From Rhizopus sp. PT2906 (taxonomy: Eukaryota > Mucoromycota > Mucoromycetes > Mucorales > Rhizopodaceae): DNA of 64,000 bases. The notes under the pieces are model-generated. The model was not told where the DNA came from. It made no database searches and saw only the letters and a program-made list of their open reading frames with translations. This document shows, one piece after another, positions 22,807 to 33,625 of the stretch (positions are counted from its first letter, which is position 1; the number at the start of each line of letters is the position of its first letter). The stretch is taken from the NCBI GenBank assembly GCA_025529335.1, contig JAMYHX010000220.1, positions 1 through 64,000 on the forward strand, written 5' to 3'. Position numbers and translations under genes: made by a program.

Positions 22807-23497
22807 CTAATCATCCTCTTCATCATCACTGTAGGCTGCCAGTAAAGAAAGGGACCCATTTCCACTTGTCTTGGTTCGTTTCGTCGCTGGACCATCCTCC
22901 TTTTTCACCTCTTTCTTCTCTTCTTCCTTTTCTTTGTTTTCTTCTTCATCTTCTCTATCTCGTTTCTTTATCACTACAAGGTCTTTATATTTATTTTTCT
23001 TTTGAAGTTGTCGTTTTTGTCCCACGGATGTTGTAGCTGTGCTTGTCTTTGTTGCTGTTGTTACCGCATTAGTGGTAGTTGTTGTAGTTGCCGAATTCCT
23101 TGCACTTTCAACTTCTTGGCGAAACTTTTCCAGTTCTAATTGTTCATTGCGCTTTCTCTCTTCTTCCTTTTTCCTTTTTTCTTCAGATAATGTCTTAAAG
23201 TACTCTGCCTCCTCTTCATCGATACGTTTGATATGGTTGGATAAGCGAGATTCTTCTGCAAATTGTTCTTCACGTAGCATCCTTTGTTCTTGAAGACGCT
23301 CATAAAGTGTTCTTGGATCATAATCTTGTGCTTTAACTTTTTTGGGAGGATGATTTTAGATAAACTCGCGCGCGAGAGAGAAAGAATTCTCTATAAATTA
23401 TACCTTCTGAAGTCTTCTTATCTGATTCTAATGCTTGCTCTGTATTAGCTTGTACAATAGCACGAGCGACAAAGGAACTTTTTATATTAAATGACAT
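22807..23497 (-). CDS. FAM192A/PSME3IP1 (NIP30) domain protein, 207 aa
   Basis: Exons 23497-23404 and 23336-22807. The N-terminus shows the NIP30 domain: FVARAIVQANTEQALES, then the hallmark YDPRTLYERLQEQRMLREEQ and an EEEAEYFKTL segment. A Lys/Glu-rich coiled coil follows, then Thr/Ala low complexity, a basic segment with likely nuclear signals and an acidic C-terminus. In animals this family binds the nuclear proteasome activator PA28-gamma; the function in fungi is less clear. Length fits (about 200-260 aa). It is head to head with the RBM26-like gene, starts 168 bases apart. Confidence 0.82.
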
Positions 23498-23665
23498 GTT
23501 TGAACATAAAGAAATGTGTGTCTCGCTCTGTGTCTAAGTTCTGTCTCTTGTGTCAACGCAAGTCACGGTGACGTATTATTTATTTTTTTTTGGAAGCAAC
23601 ATATTCCACAGCATACAGTTGCCTTTTTTTTTTTTTTTTTTTTTCTTTTTACGTTTCACGTAACA
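23498..23665. promoter_or_regulatory. Short divergent promoter, NIP30 / RBM26-like
   Basis: Only 168 bases separate two divergent starts. A long T tract (about 23624-23649) lies close to the RBM26-like start. Such poly(dA:dT) tracts commonly exclude nucleosomes. Confidence 0.5.
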
Positions 23666-25905
23666 ATGTCTACGAGTGCTGAAGATTTAGAAGAATTTGT
23701 TTGTAATGAAGTTGCTTCACTGTAAATTTAAATGAGAGAGAGATAAAAAGCTTGTAGATACTAACGTGTATGTTAGCTGTGATGCTGATCCTAAAGTGCT
23801 GGCTCAGTATATCATTGCACTCATTGGCAATGGTGAACGAAACGATGCTCTAAGAGCTTCCTTGGAAGACAAACTCAAGGAATTCTTTGATGATCGTAAG
23901 TTAAGCTTTTCTCTCTCTTTATATTCATTAACAAACATTGATAGAAACGACACCTTTCATTGACCGTTTGTTTAAAAAATTTAATGATATTGATGGCAAC
24001 AGTAAGCCATCCAAAGAAAGCGCTGATCGTTTCAACACCTATTCTGACGAGGAAGACGATGATGGCGACCGTAACTTCAAGCATAGACGCCAACGATCTG
24101 AATCTCGAGACAGAACGGACATGCCTGAACAAATGAAACGTCGTTATCCCGATGACAACGCACAACCTTCTGCCAAATATTTCCGTAGCAATAACAGTGA
24201 TGATAGGAGAAATCCTTATAATATACCATCTGGTAACTATTCATCTTATGACAGAGGAAGAGGTCGAGGCGGTAACCGTGGAAACATTGGATCTAATCGA
24301 CCCATGTCAAAGCCTCCGATGTGTCGCGATTATATTGGTAAGAAAAACTTGTACAGTTTGTTAGAATATGGGCATTGAATTGACATCTTTTGTTATAGAA
24401 AAAGGATACTGCATGAAGGGGGATATGTGTCCTTATGATCACGGCCGAGATCGAATTATCGTGGAGGATGCGGCCAAGACCAATTATATGCCTAATCTTC
24501 CCAGTGGAGCTCCTGTACCTGCCAGCCGAGGTATGCCTAATCAGCAATTCGCTGGTGGTGCAAATGACGCGTATGATCCGGAACGAGCCACTTTGCTGCC
24601 AACTAACAACATGATGCCTGGACTTGGACACCGTAGAGGTGGCAGTCGTGGTGGACGTGGTGGACGCGGAGGTTATCGTCACCAGAACGTGAACCCTACG
24701 AACACAACATTGACAGTCGAAAAGATTCCACCAGAATTTTGCCAGATTGCTACTGTTAATGAGTTTTTCTCAAAGTTTGGTACCATTACTAATATTAGCG
24801 TACAGCCTCATGCTCAGAAAGCAATTATTCAGTATAGCACCCGAGCTGAAGCAGAGAGAGCATATACTTGTCCTGATGCTGTTTTTGATAATCGATTCGT
24901 CAAGGTTTATTGGAATAAGGAAGAAAGTGTCCCTGCAACCGGTGCCAATGCTCCTACAGCTGCCAAGGAGCCACAGCTACAGAAGCCAAAGACAAATGAG
25001 CCTGACCCAGAGGTCGTTGCTGCTCGTGCTGCAGAACTTGCTAAAATAAGAGAAGAAAAACAAAAGAAACACCAAGAACATATGAAGGCCATTTTAGAGC
25101 TTCAAAAGAAGAGAGAGCAGCAGTTGGAACAGCAAATTGCAGAACAGAAACGATTGCTGGAAAAGTTATCTAGCAACCCCAACATGAGTATAGAGGAGAA
25201 AGCCGAGATTCTGAAACAGCTCAAGAGTGTTCAATCTGCCATTGAAGATAGTCAAAAACCAATAACTGCTAGCACGACTACTGCCTCAGCCGAAGCGACA
25301 GCAACAACAACAACAACAACAACAGATGGAAAGGATGCTACATCAGCGGAACTCAAGAAAAAACTCGAATTATTAGAAGCAGAGGTAGTAATAACAATAG
25401 TAAATATTGAAGTGCATCTATACTCATGTAAAAACAAAAAGGCTGCTATGTTAGGTGTCAATACCAGCCAAGCTTATCCCGGTCGTGGCGGCTTTTATGG
25501 TAGAGGTCGAGGCAGTTGGCCCCGTGCAAGAGGTGGTTTTGCTAGAATGACATTAGATAATCGACCTACAAAGATCATAGTTAAAGATATCCCTCAAGAT
25601 GCTACTGAGGAGGAATTGCGTCAACATTTTGAAGTAAGTTATTATTGTGTATGATTTCATATATCTGATACACATGTTTATCATAGCAATATGGTGCAGT
25701 TACCTTGTTTGAAAAGAAAGAGTCTGAATTAGTTGTTCAATATGCACAGAGATTTGTAGCCGAGAAAGCAATGTCATTTGGGCCCAATTTTGCAAAGGGC
25801 AAACTTCAACTTGCTTGGTTTACTGAACCAAAAAGTGAATCCAACACTACACCGAATACTCCTAATAATACACCAAACCCTGCTGCTACAGAAGCATCAT
25901 CATGA
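23666..25905 (+). CDS. RBM26/RBM27-like RNA-binding protein (PWI-like, CCCH, RRM)
   Basis: Six exons, 23666-23721, 23777-23895, 23945-24337, 24399-25384, 25442-25633 and 25687-25905, give 654 aa. Order is diagnostic: a PWI-like N-terminal fold (SAEDLEEFVCNEVASL, then LAQYIIALI), an RD-rich linker, a CCCH finger CRDYIEKGYCMKGDMCPYDH, an RGG-rich stretch, an RRM (TLTVEKIPPEFCQIATVNEF), a long coiled coil (KREQQLEQQIAEQKRLLEKL), a second RGG patch and a final RRM-like half. Human RBM26/27 and fission yeast Rmn1 share this plan and act in nuclear RNA surveillance. The 57-base intron 25385-25441 is stopless and in frame, so its removal is inferred from GT...AG ends. Confidence 0.88.
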
Positions 25906-26018
25906 AGAAGGAAAAAAGAAAAATAAAATAAAAGAGGAAGTCATGTTAAGGTCTATCTAAATCCATCTTGTACATAATGTTTTTTTTCTTTATAAAAATA
26001 AAGCTTCCCTTGTTCTTT

Positions 26019-26635
26019 TTATTGTGCTGCAAATTCAAGTATTTCCTTTGGTTTGATAAATGATAACCAATCTGAAGCAGTATTTGGCAATAAACCCATT
26101 GAATTGACTCTATAGATACCAAGTAAGACAACGATGACTTGAAGACCAATGAAGGATAGCTTGGGCAAAGTCAAATCTGACTCTTTTGACTCGAATCGAC
26201 TAAAGGCTGACAATAGAAAAAAAAAGGTTTAGTTTGAAAAAGAGAGGCATTAAAAGGAAATATTTACTTTCTTGAACAGACATGATTGCTTTGATAGGTT
26301 GAATAAAGAGCATAGTTGCAGTGATGACCACTGAAAAGATTTGTAGACTATTTCCTGACATGTACATCATGAACAAACTCATGGGTATAGACTTGGCTGG
26401 TGCTAATGCTACATCCCAAGCTCTTTTCATTTTTAATTCTGCTTGACCGTGTCTATCGAGAACAGGAGCTGTCTTTTCTGATCTTGAATGCTTTTGAGGT
26501 GTGGAAGGTTTGAAGCCACGAGGGCTGGGCAGCTTACTAAACAGACATGAGCAACATGTTTCAAACAAAGGTAAAGCAAGCAAACCTTGAGCTATTATCA
26601 ACAAGTGAAGTGTAGTTGATGGTCCAGTTCGACAT
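26019..26635 (-). CDS. EMC4: ER membrane protein complex subunit 4 (EMC4)
   Basis: EMC inserts tail-anchored and multi-span proteins into the endoplasmic reticulum. Exons 26635-26586, 26536-26268 and 26206-26019 give 168 aa. The conserved core includes LKMKRAWDVALAPAKSIPMS, then LFMMYMSGNSLQIFS and IQPIKAIM, followed by a second membrane hairpin (LSFIGLQVIVVLLGIYR) and SMGLLPNTASDWLSFI. These are standard EMC4 landmarks and the length fits the family (about 180 aa). Two or three membrane segments are visible. Confidence 0.93.
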
Positions 26636-26720
26636 TAAGAAAAAAGAAAAGAATAAAAAAATGATTAAAAATTAAGATTTATTAAGTGTGTAAAAAGAAA
26701 GGGTTGCTGCATTAATTAAA

Positions 26721-27335
26721 TTAATAATAAGAGTAGAAACCTTGGTGCCAAGCACAACCGATGATTGCTAGAGAAAGTCCATAGAAAGTCAAAGAATAGA
26801 GCAATCGAAGGTAACGATGCTCATAAGAGGCTTCAACAAAGAAATAGATAACAGCAAATGCAAAGAAGATCCAGGCAAGGATCATTACTGCTCTGGTAGA
26901 GCCATGAGCAAAGGTGTTGAGGGTAAGAACAGACGAGAGCATAAGAACAAGGTCACGAAGCATATCGTGAGCACGGTTCAGACGGTTAAACACGCCCACG
27001 GACCAAGCTGGAGCAGCAAGGAATTTCTTTTGGTTCTGAGCTGCGGTCGTATTGGTTGCAGCACCAGCCTCTGGATCAGTAGAGGGTGGAGCAGTAGGGT
27101 CCACAGCGTTAGCGGTAGTAGCAGTATTAGTATTAGCAGTAGTAGTGTGGCCAGCAGGTTGAATGACGTGTGAGCCATCGCCACCAAAGGCATTACGGAT
27201 AAACCAAGAGAAGCCCCAGAGAACCCAAAGAGTAGTGAAAGCAACCCATGCTACACGAACATGCCAATCAGCCAAAAAGACATTGAATGGTAAGAAGTTT
27301 TGGACAATGTGTGGTTGGGCAGTATCAGAATCCAT
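26721..27335 (-). CDS. Four-span membrane protein, 204 aa, unknown
   Basis: A single-exon gene. The start at 27335 (MDSDTAQPHIVQ) is preferred over an upstream ATG because the intervening residues add only a hydrophobic lead-in. Four hydrophobic segments are visible: VAWVAFTTLWVLWGF, LVLMLSSVLTLNTFA, AVMILAWIFFAFAVIYF and LYSLTFYGLSLAIIG. The loop between spans 1 and 2 is long and Thr/Ala-rich, and the protein ends GFYSYY. I do not recognise the family; topology resembles MARVEL-like tetraspans, but no signature supports that. Confidence 0.65.
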   Translation of the reverse strand: MDSDTAQPHIVQNFLPFNVFLADWHVRVAWVAFTTLWVLWGFSWFIRNAFGGDGSHVIQPAGHTTTANTNTATTANAVDPTAPPSTDPEAGAATNTTAAQNQKKFLAAPAWSVGVFNRLNRAHDMLRDLVLMLSSVLTLNTFAHGSTRAVMILAWIFFAFAVIYFFVEASYEHRYLRLLYSLTFYGLSLAIIGCAWHQGFYSYY

Positions 27336-27786
27336 AGTTGGAGATAAAAAATTAATGATCAATGTTTTGAACAAAGTTGAGTGTCTGTAGCCTTTTATAT
27401 ATATTTGACTGCAAACCCCTACATAGCATTTTTTTAATAGAACAAAAAAATATGAAACGCTTGTTGAGCCTGTTTCAAACGAATATTCACAGGATGGGAA
27501 AGAGATTTTATTATACCGTCTATTTTTTTATACACTCTTTGATATGCTTCTCTCCCTTTATTGTTTGCAAGAAATAAAATAATTATGGAGGGTCTATAGA
27601 AATTGGAAGTTTATGTCAAGATTAAATCTAATGAATAAAACTGATATTCAGGAAGTGAGTTTATCATTACGCGTAATTCTATCATCATCATAAAAAAAGG
27701 TGAAACACGCACTGGAAATGGCATTCATATCAAGAGGGGTTTAATGTAGAATAGCTCTATCAGATACTATCATGATCCATAGTATA
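27336..27786. other. Intergenic, no gene seen
   Basis: AT-rich spacer with the promoter of the membrane protein on its left and the HRQ1 3' region on its right. Short ORFs here look random. Confidence 0.45.
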
Positions 27787-30700
27787 TCAACTTTCCAAAG
27801 TACGTAGAATGATTAAAGCACCTTCTTTGGATATGACTTGATTATGTTCTGAGCAATTGAGCAAATGTACACCTAAAAAGAATAAAATAAACAACAAAAA
27901 AAACCCTTGAAAAAATTGATCTACAAAACTTACAGGACGTGCATCCTTCTTCGCATGGGCATGAATCGATCTGTTGTAGACATGCTTGCAGGATTTGATC
28001 AAAGAATTTATATACTTGTCTCATAACACCACATGGTTCTGCTTCATAGATGGATATCCTGTATTCATAATAAGACACACACACACACACACATAGCGGT
28101 TGCCTTTATTCTTTTTACCTTATTGGTCTGGGCCTCGTCGCATGGGGGTTTTTACATTCCGTTCGAATATTCCCAGCAGCAAACGAGGTATAGCGAGGCA
28201 ATACTGATATTAGGCAATGCGCTAAAAATAAAATTTAAAATCATGTGTTGAATGATGTGATTAAGCTTTTACATGCAGCATGAACTGCGGCCATTGGATC
28301 TATATCAAGTTTTTTTAGCTGGTCAATGGCTGCTGCAGGGGCATCTGTCCATACACCGTTCGAGTGTGTGATGATAGGGTCCATATAGACGTCATGTGAA
28401 TCTATAATACGGTTTCTCTTGTCAATTCTATAATAACCAAATACAGTTGTAGATACTATATATATATATGTATATAAAATCAGTATATCGTCATTTTCTT
28501 CATTTACATATACCTTTGACTTCACCATAGGATATAAAATTATTCGTATTTGCTATATGTCGACTACTTTCTGTCCTTATAGCATCTACATCTGTATAAT
28601 CTCGTTGAGTCGTCGTCCAGTCTACTCTCACAAAGTGCACTTTGGCATATCTTTGATCAATATTACACTCCTCAACTAGGAAAGTCCTTCCTTGATGAAT
28701 AAAGATTGCACCTTCATATATCTCAAACCTTGCCCGATAAACTTCGATTTCTTCCAAAATTACATGCCTGTTATCTGTCACATCAATCACAATAAACGTA
28801 TCTTCGCTTGCATTACGGATACTGACATACTGAGAAGGATAGGGTCTAAAACGAGGATCTGGCCTATAGATCTACAAGATAGCATAAAAATGGAAAAAGA
28901 AACACAAAATTATTTTATATCTTACTCCTTCACCAATTGGTTTAAGGTGTTTATTACATATTTCCTTGATACCTGTACCAAAGTATGTTTCATCATCTGG
29001 CAAGCGGATAGGAAGCTCTTCTGCAGCACATTGTAGGTGACTTTCTAAAGCAATGGAGCTTTCTAATCCAAGGGCCAAGGCATCTGGTTGTTTATTAAAG
29101 AGTTCTAAAGGATGAGTCTAACAAACAGAATCTGTTAAAAACATTTTTTTTTGCCCTGCTTTTTGCTTACTGCATAATACTGATCCAAAGGATGTCTGTC
29201 TGTTATAACAAAAGAGAGAGAATCCGTATTTCTTCTACCAGATCTACCAGATTGTTGCCACTATATGCAAATGGTGGAACTTGTACTTTTTAAAAGAAAA
29301 AGAAAGGCTTACCATAGCAGATATTGACCAAGGTACACCAACCATAAGTACAGCATCTGTCATTGCGCGTTTTATGCATCAGCAGCAAGTATCGTATTAA
29401 ATTATTTACACTTACCTAAACTGCCAATATCAACGCCCAGTTCTAGAGCGTTCGTTGCAACTACTGCCAATAGCTCACCATTAAATAGCTTTTCTTCAAT
29501 CCTTCGTCTCTCACCGGGAGTATACCCTCCTCGATAAGACATTACTTTTTGCAATACATGTCCCTTTTGCTTCTTTTCTAAACTCTCGCGTACATGCTTC
29601 ATCAAAAGCTCACACGACTTACGCGTCTTACAAAAAGTAATTACCCGCACCTTATTTTCCAAGAGGTATTCCAAAAGCAGGGCGCCTTCGGCTACAGCAC
29701 CTCTTCGTTCCGATTTGGGATCATGTGGATTCGTCAGAGAAGGGTTCCAGATAATGAATTCCTAAATAAAGAAAAAAAAATCAGATATCTTTTTGATGCA
29801 TAAAAAATGCTTATACTTTTTGTCCATGGGGTGCGCCATCTTGATTCACCAGTTTGATATTATTTACACCAAATAGTGTAGCCATATGCTATAGAATACA
29901 TACACACATATTAGTGGGATGTTGAATAAAATGAGAGAGACCCCTTACTGTCTCGGGATCAGCGATGGTGGCGCTACATGAAATGAACTGATAATCCTTG
30001 TTCCCAAAAGAATCACATAATCTACGCAATCTGCGCATAATGAAGGCAATGTGGGACCCAAAGAGCCCATTATAGACATGTAGTTCTATAGAAATTCCAA
30101 ATTAATATAGCTCAAACGAATAGATGTCTAACTTACCATCAACGACAATGTATTTTAAAGACAAGAGAAACGTCTTCCATCGGTTATTGTTTGGTAAAAT
30201 GGCATGATGTAGCATATCAGGGTTTGTGAATATAACACTGGCATTATCTCTTATATATGTACGCTGATCGTGAGGTGTATCGCCATCAAAGGTTGAAATC
30301 TATGTATAAACACATATTTAATCTGTCTTTTTTTTTGCGCTAAAGAGAATAAGGGTATACCATAACATCTTGTAAGGAGGGTATACAGCTCAACATGTCT
30401 TGCAGAGAGCGTTTTTGGTCTTGGGCTAATGCTTTGGTCGGAAATATGAATAAAGCCTTTTTCGATGGATCCTTTAATAAACTTTCTAGGACAGGTATCT
30501 GATAGATCAAGGATTTGCCACTAGTATTTATGGCTCAGCAAAAGGAGGGGGGAAGCCTTTTAAATAATAATTACCTTGCTGTGGAAGTAGAGACGATAAC
30601 ATGCTTGTCATCGCGTAAACCTTGAATTGCTTCGGTTTGATGTAAATATAATGATTGAATACCTTTTTTACATAGAGCGTCCTTTATTTCGTTTGATAAG

Positions 30701-31435
30701 TCAAGGTCACCAAATACAGGTAATTTTGCAGAAAAGGTCTTTTGGTTATCTGATTTCTCAAGTTGACCATCATAAAATGGCCATGACCTTAACCCATTCA
30801 GAGCATGAGCAACTGAACCAACGTTGGGCTCAATAGGGTCAAGCCAATTGTCGTCATCATCCAGTGGAATATAGATGGGCATGATATTCTCAACTTGCTT
30901 TAATATATGATCGCTTGGGTCAAGATCCTAAGATATATATAATGTATACATAAAGACTGCACGCACAGAGAAAAAAAAAAGGGGGGGTATCTGTTACCTC
31001 TTCTTGACAGCGATTTAAGAATGTAGTTAGAGCTGTTTGAAATAATTTGCTCTGGTGCTCTATATGTTTTTTTATGACATTTGGCTTTACAACTGGCATA
31101 CTGTTGTCTTTAGACCACCAGTCCTGATTATTGCCTGTAAACTTTTTGCAAATCGGTTTACCAAATTGTATTTCAAGAACATCTTGATTAATATAGTTAA
31201 ATTGAACAAAGTTTGGAATGATCACGTTAATGGCAACAAGATCTTGTAATGTGAGATCTTGTATTGATTTCTGTATGGTTTGTAAAGTGATTGAAGTCGT
31301 CAATTTGGCATCACAAAAAGCATAAAACACATTCACTCGCTCAAACTTGCTTTTCAAGTCTTTGAGTGGTTCTGGTAACTCTGTTTTGGCTTTCTTCTTC
31401 TCTTCGCCATGACTGCCTAAAGCTCTTTTTGGCAT
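27787..31435 (-). CDS. HRQ1: ATP-dependent DNA helicase Hrq1 (RecQ4-related, DUF1998)
   Basis: Fifteen exons keep frame from 31435 to 27787 (31435-30998, 30927-30575, 30520-30361, 30299-30137, 30085-29949, 29888-29817, 29761-29416, 29356-29313, 29260-29171, 29117-28926, 28871-28514, 28455-28273, 28221-28119, 28058-27934, 27872-27787), giving 949 aa. Motif I is STSTASGKS, motif II DELH (about residue 371), motif [12 protein letters not shown]; the second RecA lobe has [27 protein letters not shown] and [10 protein letters not shown]. The C-terminal DUF1998 region includes NIRTECK and a Cys cluster, [10 protein letters not shown]...NCSEH, a likely zinc site. Hrq1 is a 3'-5' helicase in interstrand crosslink repair and telomere maintenance. 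Fungal orthologues are about 1,000 aa. Confidence 0.95.
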
Positions 31436-32398
31436 TAGAAAAAAAAAAAAAAAGGGAGAGTGGTTACTTTTCATTTTCATTTTGCGCCTCAATTATTTTT
31501 ATTCCTTTTGCGCATTGAGCGTACATTCATACTTGGCAGTTAAGCTATACATCAAGCAAATTATTCAATCGTGAAATAAACTCATAAAGACTAGTAAGGG
31601 TTGTCATATCAACGCATTACAATTAAATGCTCTCATAAATAATATCTTTCTTTTATTATTAGTCTGGTTAATTTTAGTCTTGAATTTATTGAATACAGAC
31701 AAATAGCCATGAAATTACAGCGAATCGAAAAGATCATTCTGTTACATTTGCCAACCCTGTCAGACACACTCTGAAGCGCCAGATGACTCGTGCGCGGAAT
31801 GAAAATAGGTGTGTGATGGGCGTTAACATAAGATCATTTGCCCTTGTCAGATCAGAAGAGGAAGAGGGGGAACACCGGGAATTTCTTGAAAGAGCAGATG
31901 ACTAGCAAGGGCTTTTTCAGAAAATTAAAAAAAATATAGTTTCAAAGAAAGAAAGAAAGGCGTGATCTATCTATTGTTTTGAATAAAAAATATCAGCCAA
32001 TCGAGCAGAGAGGGCCTAGAGCCATGTTACCATGGATATTATATCTATAAACCTTATTTCATTTAGCGCGCTTCGATAAAGATAAGAAAAAGGCGTAGGC
32101 TCTGTTTCTATAACAATAAGTATAGTTTATTTACTTTTAAAGGAGTAAAACATCAAAAAAAGAGTGGACGAGAGAGCGAGGTGAGGATATCGCTTAATAA
32201 GGAGTAAAACAAATAAAATTTCATAAAATTTTGAAAAAACAACGTGATAGATCCATGTGCAAAGAGATTGGTTCACAGCTTACCAAAAGCGGACTATGCG
32301 GTAGTACATGAAAAACCGTATAAAATAGAAAGTTACGTTCAAAAATTTCTCACCTTGTCTTTTTTTTTTTTATTCTTTTCTTTTTTACTTTTTATATA
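31436..32398. other. Intergenic, no gene seen
   Basis: About 960 bases between two divergent genes. AT-rich with poly-A/T tracts and a T-rich run (about 32357-32395) right before the downstream ATG. No RNA gene or repeat was recognised. Confidence 0.45.
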
Positions 32399-32671
32399 AT
32401 GAATACAATCAATAACAATCATAACAACAGTAACCATAGAGAATCATTCACTTATAGTCATCGATTCTCAATTGTTTCGGATGAACAAACTGTACAATAC
32501 TTAACTGCTGCTTGTATTGCTCATTGGGTAAAAACAAACCCGAGTACAAAGGCAACCTTAACTTTAGACAGTGGTGATACTATTCATTTGCCTGTTTATA
32601 CTCTAAGACGCCGAAATGCCGTTGTAGCCAATACACCTGATGCTCCTTTTTGTCAAATAGCGGCAGTTTAA
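32399..32671 (+). CDS. Hypothetical small protein, 90 aa
   Basis: A single-exon ORF with an Asn/His-rich start (MNTINNNHNNSNHRES) and a compact, better-structured remainder: DEQTVQYLTAACIAHWVKTN, then TLTLDSGDTIHLPVYTLRRR. The ATG is preceded by a T-rich leader typical of promoters here. No family is recognised. The mix of hydrophobic and charged residues in the second half looks coding. Confidence 0.5.
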   Translation: MNTINNNHNNSNHRESFTYSHRFSIVSDEQTVQYLTAACIAHWVKTNPSTKATLTLDSGDTIHLPVYTLRRRNAVVANTPDAPFCQIAAV

Positions 32672-32743
32672 ACTCGATACCCTTTATTATCATTCTCATC
32701 ATTATAGACACATTAGACTTGCAATAAAAAAAAAAGTTTTGTA

Positions 32744-33347
32744 TTAAATATCTATAAACTCTTCTCTTTTCTTCTTTTTCTTTTTGCTATGATCGTGTCC
32801 ATGTCCATCTTCATGATCATGTCTCTTTTTCTTCTTCTTTTTATGCCGTCTTTCTGGATCATGATCATCCATTGTCACTTTTTCTGATGTATCTTCTTCA
32901 CCCGTAGGCTCGTCTGTCCCTAGCACGGATGCATCAAACTATATACAAGTCAATCACACACATGTACAAAAATATCTATGTTTTCTTTACTCCTGGTATT
33001 GGTCCTTCTCTTAGTGAAAATGATTCTCTTAATACGTCTGAATCCAATGGTCTGATGTCGGGCCCATTATCTATTGCCTGTGGATCTTGTATTAGGCTTA
33101 CTAAATAGCCGTCTGGTTCAAACTCCAACTTTCCTTTTTGTTATTTAGTTAAAGTTTATAAATAGTATATTGATAAATGTATACCAGGCAAATCTGAAAT
33201 GTATGGAAATAGTGTAGGATTTAAGCCAGATGCTCTATTCTCTGGCGGATACGGTTTAACTACTTTATTATAAATAGGTAATAAATCATAATAAGTTAGT
33301 AGATCTTGACTTCCAGACAGTCTTTGTTGTTTTTGATGTGTCGACAT
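32744..33347 (-). CDS. MED19: Mediator complex subunit 19 (Med19/Rox3)
   Basis: Med19 belongs to the Mediator head/hook and links activators to RNA polymerase II. Exons 33347-33185, 33133-32991 and 32938-32744 give 166 aa. The core DLLTYYDLLPIYNKVVKPYP, then SGLNPTLFPYISDLPGKLEF, matches the Med19 signature with its LPG motif. Next come an ISDLPG-adjacent SLIQDPQ block and LRESFSLREGPIPG, and a C-terminal Lys/His-rich tail (HKKKKKKRHDHEDGHGHDH) typical of the family. A 30-plus base poly(A/T) run lies directly upstream of the start. Confidence 0.85.
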
Positions 33348-33353
33348 TAGTTT

Positions 33354-33356
<3 letters not shown>

Positions 33357-33391
<35 letters not shown>
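33357..33391. repeat. Poly(dA:dT) tract, about 34 bases
   Basis: This uninterrupted A run on the plus strand lies about 10 bases upstream of the MED19 ATG on the transcribed minus strand, so it would be a U tract in the leader or a nucleosome-free promoter element. It is the longest homopolymer in the window and prone to assembly length error. Confidence 0.8.
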
Positions 33392-33625
33392 AGAAAAAGC
33401 AGAAAAAAATATGAGCGGCCATTTTTCTTATGTAATGACACTGGATTCCCTTTTTTTTTGTTACTTACTGTAAACATAGATTTTTATTAGTTATAATGCG
33501 CTTTTATATTACTTGTTACGTGTACGAAAATGTGTATATTTATATTAATGCTGCTTTAATCTATAAAGTGCGAAGATATGTACTTTTATGTGTATATATA
33601 TATATGTTTTCTATGTATTTGCCTC